Both the position numbers and the translations under genes were made by a program. The notes below the pieces were generated by a model. That model saw only the letters and a list, made by a program, of their open reading frames with translations, did not search any database and was not told the origin of the DNA. A stretch of 46,334 bases of DNA from Deltaproteobacteria bacterium UBA6930 (lineage in GTDB: Bacteria > Myxococcota_A > UBA9160 > UBA6930): positions 1 to 46,334 of the forward strand of contig DKAI01000073.1 of assembly GCA_002450755.1 (NCBI GenBank), in the 5' to 3' direction. How positions within the stretch are numbered: the stretch's first letter is position 1; the number at the start of each line of letters is the position of its first letter. Shown one piece after another: positions 43,112 through 46,334 of the stretch.

Positions 43112-43810
43112 TTATTTAGTTAATATCTCTTTGACATCTGGGGATGTTAAGCGAATAAACTTCCTGCCGGTACGGCTTCTATCTAGAAGGCAGACCTCTA
43201 AGCTTTCTGGAGGCAAATCGCTCGTTCCGTTTTCAGCGCGCTGCAGAGCGTCATGACCAAGCTCGAGAGCTGTCTCCAGCGTCATGTTCTCTTGGTAGTT
43301 CACTTCGACATGGCGTTTTACATTGTCATTCGCCCCACCGATTACACTGAAGCCCTCCAGCTCTAGAATACTTCCGTCGAAATTTACATTGTAAAGCGCA
43401 TTCGCGGAGTGCGCCGGACTTTCAGGATCTCCAATCTCGGCCACTACGATCTCAACCTCTAAAGGTTTAATCGCTCGATTAAATTCGTCCCCGATCATTT
43501 GAGAGTACAGATTGGCCAAGGCTTTCGCGCGCACGTCCTCCCTACTAAAACGAAAGCCTTGTATGTCTGCATATTGAATTCCCAGCTGGCGAAGTCGATC
43601 AAATTCACTGTATTTTCCCACTCCAGCGAAACCGATCCGATCATAAATCTCTCCGATTTTTGAAAGATTCAGAGGATTTTCAGCAACTAACAAAATCCCT
43701 TCATCGTATTCGAGCGTAATCAGCGAACGGCCACGGGCGATCCCCTTCCTGGCAAATTCAGCTTTGTCTTGTGTCATTTGTTCAGGTGACACGTAGAAAG
43801 GCATTGACAT
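43112..43810 (-). CDS. prcA: 20S proteasome alpha subunit
   Basis: 232 aa, forming the outer rings that gate the proteolytic chamber. N-terminal MPFYVSPEQMTQDKAEFARKGIARGRS (in parts) includes the gating tail and first helix. FEYDEGILLVAE-like, IGFAGVGKYSEFDRLRQLGI and FNRAIKPLEVEIVVAEIG match the bacterial alpha family. It has no catalytic Thr, as expected. The start may be ATG at 43810 or the ATG two codons later, which fits AAGGA spacing better. 29 nt downstream of prcB. Confidence 0.94.
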   Translation of the reverse strand: MSMPFYVSPEQMTQDKAEFARKGIARGRSLITLEYDEGILLVAENPLNLSKIGEIYDRIGFAGVGKYSEFDRLRQLGIQYADIQGFRFSREDVRAKALANLYSQMIGDEFNRAIKPLEVEIVVAEIGDPESPAHSANALYNVNFDGSILELEGFSVIGGANDNVKRHVEVNYQENMTLETALELGHDALQRAENGTSDLPPESLEVCLLDRSRTGRKFIRLTSPDVKEILTK

Positions 43811-43839
43811 CTGTCCTTACTCCTTCCTCTCCTTCGAGC

Positions 43840-44667
43840 CTACCGAGACAATCTTAGACGCTGGCTGGCGACTACGCGATCGTATGCTTCCCGAATCTCT
43901 TCTTCTTCGACGTCTTCAGTTCCCTGTTGCTCACATAATTTTATTAAAGGAAAAATCCCTCGAACCAAGTCCACCCCACCCGTAGCTCGGTCTTCATCCG
44001 CGGCATCCGTGAGTGCTTCGATTGCTAGGTTTATCGCTAGACTGCGATTCAGATCTCGGCGATAAGATTTTTTTAAGGACTCTCGCGCAAAAATTGAACC
44101 CGAGCCAACACTATCAAAATCTCGCTCCTCATAACGACCCCCCGTTGGTTCATATCTCCACAAACGCCCGATGGAACGACGAAGATCAAACCCCGCAAAG
44201 ACTGGCACAACCACCAAACCTTGCATGGCCATCGGTAAATTTTGCTTGATGAGTTGCGCGAGAGTGTTCGCTTTTCCTTCTAGCTCTAAAGGAGCCCCTT
44301 CGATCTTTTCGTAGTGCTCAAGCTGAATTCTCAAAAGGCGCGCCATTTCAATCGCTGGTCCAGCTGCTCCAGCAATAGCCATAACGGAATGGAGATCTGT
44401 GGCATAGACCTTATCAATTTCCCTTGAGGCTACTTGGTGACCGATAGTGGCAAGCCTGTCACCAGCCACCAGAACGCCACCTTCATAGCGTAACGCGAGT
44501 ACTGTTGTGCCTTCAGAGCTTAAAAAAGGCGCTGAAAGTTCGCTTCCCTTGAAATCAGGCCGAAGCTCCGGACACTGATCATTCAAAAGTTCGTTAAAAC
44601 TAGAACCTAGGTAGCCTCCATTAAATCGAAATCGCAGTTTTGTTCTCCTTCTAAACCTCGTAGCCAA
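43840..44667 (-). CDS. prcB: 20S proteasome beta subunit
   Basis: Threonine protease of the proteasome core. 275 aa from TTG; a propeptide of about 53 residues ends at SSEG, exposing T54 in TTVLALRYEG. In mature numbering Thr1, Asp17 (VAGDR) and Lys33 (EIDKVY, residue 86) are all present, and GSGSIFAR with the downstream Asp/Ser completes the site, so it should be active. Start is uncertain: the TTG at 44667 has no ribosome site, while a CTG at 44635-44637 sits 7 nt after a perfect AAGGAG and would give a 43-residue propeptide beginning RFRFNGG. Between pup and prcA. Confidence 0.95.
   Translation of the reverse strand: MATRFRRRTKLRFRFNGGYLGSSFNELLNDQCPELRPDFKGSELSAPFLSSEGTTVLALRYEGGVLVAGDRLATIGHQVASREIDKVYATDLHSVMAIAGAAGPAIEMARLLRIQLEHYEKIEGAPLELEGKANTLAQLIKQNLPMAMQGLVVVPVFAGFDLRRSIGRLWRYEPTGGRYEERDFDSVGSGSIFARESLKKSYRRDLNRSLAINLAIEALTDAADEDRATGGVDLVRGIFPLIKLCEQQGTEDVEEEEIREAYDRVVASQRLRLSR
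44645..44650 (-). promoter_or_regulatory. Shine-Dalgarno implying a CTG start for prcB
   Basis: AAGGAG on the minus strand, 7 nt before an in-frame CTG (44635-44637). It lies inside the frame opened by the TTG at 44667, which itself lacks a ribosome site. Confidence 0.4.
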
Positions 44668-44696
44668 AAGGTACTCGGTCGTCTTCTCGAAACTTT

Positions 44697-44969
44697 CTAT
44701 TCTCCGCCCCGTTGGACATAATTTTTTACAAACTCTTCAGCATTCTCCTCTAAAACTTCGTCGATTTCGTCCACGAGGGCATCCATTTCATCTTTAAGCT
44801 CTTCGCCTTTTTTGGAGAGCTTCTGACCGTCTCCGCCCTGTTTATCTTGATCTCCGCCGTCGCCACCACCCTGCTTTTGCTTTTGAGTATTGTCCGCCGC
44901 CATCACTGCACCATGCCGGCGAAGAAGGCGCTTCAAACTGGTATCCCTGCCATTGTTACTCCGAATCAT
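44697..44969 (-). CDS. pup: Prokaryotic ubiquitin-like protein Pup
   Basis: Small disordered protein tag conjugated to lysines for proteasomal delivery. The C-terminal half LVDEIDEVLEENAEEFV...YVQRGGE is the conserved Mpa/ARC-binding coiled coil and tail. It ends in Glu, so the gene encodes the ligation-ready form and no Dop deamidation is needed. A Gly/Asp/Gln-rich centre (GGGDGGDQDKQGGDG) precedes it. Two starts: ATG at 44969, supported by AGGAG 7 nt upstream, gives 90 aa with a basic N-terminus (SLKRLLRRHG); ATG at 44903 gives the usual 68 aa but with a weak site. I annotate the long form. 36 nt after dop, 29 nt before prcB. Confidence 0.94.
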   Translation of the reverse strand: MIRSNNGRDTSLKRLLRRHGAVMAADNTQKQKQGGGDGGDQDKQGGDGQKLSKKGEELKDEMDALVDEIDEVLEENAEEFVKNYVQRGGE

Positions 44970-44976
44970 GACTTTT

Positions 44977-44981
44977 CTCCT
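44977..44981 (-). promoter_or_regulatory. Shine-Dalgarno supporting the long Pup start
   Basis: AGGAG on the minus strand, 7 nt before the ATG at 44969, within the 36-nt gap after dop. The alternative internal ATG at 44903 has no comparable site. Confidence 0.55.
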
Positions 44982-45005
44982 GTCCGACTCCTGCTGGAAG
45001 CCGGC

Positions 45006-46334
45006 CTAAGTTCTCAAGTTAGCGACTAAATCGGCCGCGGTAGGCGAACTTTTCAGCAAATCTTCCACATGCTGCTTAGAGCCCTTTAGAGGTTCCGCCA
45101 TCAAAACCCTCTTTATCGGCTCCTCTCCTATTCCGAAGGATATTGAATCCCAATTCACACCGAATACCTGGCCCCCATATTTTCGGAGGCATTCTCCTCG
45201 AAAGTAAGCTCGCGTGTCCTCTGGTGGATTAATAATAGCAGTTTGAATTTCTTCATCGGTTACGATTCGTTCGACCTTTCCCTGTCTCTCCAGCAAATTG
45301 TATAGGCCCTTCTCCGGACGAAGGTCATGGTATTGCAAATCTAACATCTGTACTTGACTTGCATCCCAATCCAGATCCTTCCGATCCATAAAGCTCTCAA
45401 TCAACGAAAGTTTGATAACCCAGTCAATCTCGCGATTAAGATCTCTTGGCTCTTTTGCCAGCTTCGAAAGAACATATTCCCATTTTTTAACCAAGTCCTT
45501 TTGTTCGGCAGTTGCCTCGTACTTTAGGAAATACTTTTGAGCTAACTCCAAAAATTCGCCCTGCATTTCCACAGCAGTAAGCTTTCTCCCGTCCATCAAT
45601 TCAATAGGCAACCTGCAACTTACGTCCTGTGAAACATCTTTAATCGCCCGAACGGGATCTCGCAGAGAAAAGTCCTGACTTATTGCGCCGTCCTCAATCA
45701 TTTGCAGAACAAGAGCTGTCACCCCGTTTCTCAAAAATATCGTGTACTCGCTCATATTAGAGTCGCCCACAATTACGTGGAGGCGCCGATATTTTTCCCT
45801 ATCTGCGTGTGGCTCATCGCGAGTGTTGATTATTGGCCTTTTAACCATCGTATCTAAAGCAACCTCGGTCTCGAAGAAATCAGAGCGTTGACTTAACTGA
45901 TAATCACATGGCCTCCCTCGATTTTCGCTTCCCACCTTGCCTGATCCAGTAAACACCTGCCTAGTAACAAAAAAGGGGATGAGATGTCCTGCGATTTGCT
46001 TGAATGAAGTTTTCCTATCCATTAGGTAGTTTTCATGTGAACCGTAACTATTGCCCTTACGATCGCTGTTGTTTTTATAGAGCAACATCTTCGTTCCAGG
46101 AGGGAGCAAAGCATCCGCTTCTTGCCGCGATTTGTCTAAGACTTTTTCCCCTGCCTTTTCATGCATAACGAGTTCGCGCGCGTTGGTCACCTCAGGACAG
46201 GAGTATTCTGGATGGGCGTGATCAACGTAGTAACGCGCCCCATTTACGAGGGTCTTATTTCGGGCAATATTTTCTTGCTGATTAGGAGTGTACTTTTCAC
46301 CATCAACCTGAAAGCCTCTAGCATCAGCAAGTGG
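45006..46334 (-). CDS. dop: Pup deamidase/depupylase Dop, 5' end beyond window
   Basis: Paralogue of PafA that removes Pup from substrates and, where Pup ends in Gln, deamidates it. The frame is open to the right edge (443 codons visible); I hand-translated the last 48 codons, which give NGARYYVDHAHPEYSCPEV with the catalytic Asp. The open frame starting at GTG 46190 is only an internal part. NNSDRKGNSYGSHENYL and TRDEPHADREKYRRLHVIVG match the Dop/PafA family, and HAHPEYS (rather than GCHPEYA) distinguishes Dop. It heads the proteasome operon in this window. Because Pup here ends in Glu, depupylation is its likely main job. Confidence 0.95.
   Translation of the reverse strand, partial: PLADARGFQVDGEKYTPNQQENIARNKTLVNGARYYVDHAHPEYSCPEVTNARELVMHEKAGEKVLDKSRQEADALLPPGTKMLLYKNNSDRKGNSYGSHENYLMDRKTSFKQIAGHLIPFFVTRQVFTGSGKVGSENRGRPCDYQLSQRSDFFETEVALDTMVKRPIINTRDEPHADREKYRRLHVIVGDSNMSEYTIFLRNGVTALVLQMIEDGAISQDFSLRDPVRAIKDVSQDVSCRLPIELMDGRKLTAVEMQGEFLELAQKYFLKYEATAEQKDLVKKWEYVLSKLAKEPRDLNREIDWVIKLSLIESFMDRKDLDWDASQVQMLDLQYHDLRPEKGLYNLLERQGKVERIVTDEEIQTAIINPPEDTRAYFRGECLRKYGGQVFGVNWDSISFGIGEEPIKRVLMAEPLKGSKQHVEDLLKSSPTAADLVANLRT

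Overview
The window is a dense, roughly 46 kb stretch of bacterial chromosome with about 42 protein genes and one tRNA gene. Genes sit on both strands with short gaps and many 1-10 nt junctions. I see no insertion sequence, prophage, CRISPR array or rRNA. The cell is Gram-negative in plan: an ADP-heptose nucleotidyltransferase for LPS, a DUF374 LPXLAT-type acyltransferase, a BamD-like outer-membrane assembly lipoprotein and a murein-recycling set. Heme O synthase and an ergothioneine-pathway EgtB point to aerobic life. The same chromosome encodes a Pup-proteasome system, best known from Actinobacteria and found in a few Gram-negative lineages such as Nitrospirota, and a long-form IspG. I cannot name the phylum from sequence alone; a deltaproteobacterial, Nitrospinota or Binatota-like lineage is a guess only.

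Layout. 1-4.8 kb: ctaB (cut by the left edge), a DUF374 acyltransferase, ptsP (nitrogen-type PTS enzyme I) and rfaE2. 5-7.6 kb: egtB and moeA on the minus strand. 7.9-12.3 kb: a plus-strand run ntrB-ntrC-thiE-nupC. 12.5-16.5 kb: a questin-oxidase-family gene, mrp, a secreted protein of unknown function and thiD. 16.5-23.2 kb, minus strand: rpsF-rpsR-rplI-dnaB-ldcA-serine hydrolase-mpl, joining ribosomal and replication genes to a peptide-recycling module. 23.4-30.4 kb, minus strand: a small acidic protein, a CDP-alcohol phosphatidyltransferase, a DUF1844 protein, ispE, tRNA-Gln(TTG), prs, rplY, nhaA, pdxS and pdxT. 30.5-32 kb: bamD-like and cvpA. 32-39.8 kb, minus strand: pgpA-cinA-recA-alaS-ispG. 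40-41.5 kb: ruvX-mltG. 41.7 kb to the right edge, minus strand: dop-pup-prcB-prcA-pafA, with dop cut by the window end.

How the parts fit. The right-hand cluster is a nearly complete pupylation and proteasome module: PafA ligates Pup, Dop removes it, and PrcA/PrcB form the 20S core. The ring ATPase (Mpa/ARC) is not in the window. LdcA and Mpl are consecutive steps in murein-peptide recycling. NtrB/NtrC and PtsP suggest sigma-54 and nitrogen-PTS control nearby. IspE and IspG belong to the MEP isoprenoid pathway.

Points most worth a second look: the Pup-proteasome module in a Gram-negative setting; a Pup already ending in GGE, with a possible basic N-terminal extension; oppositely charged tails on the partner ribosomal proteins bS6 and bS18; and apparent non-AUG starts (ATT for ptsP, CTG for prcB) placed behind strong Shine-Dalgarno sequences.
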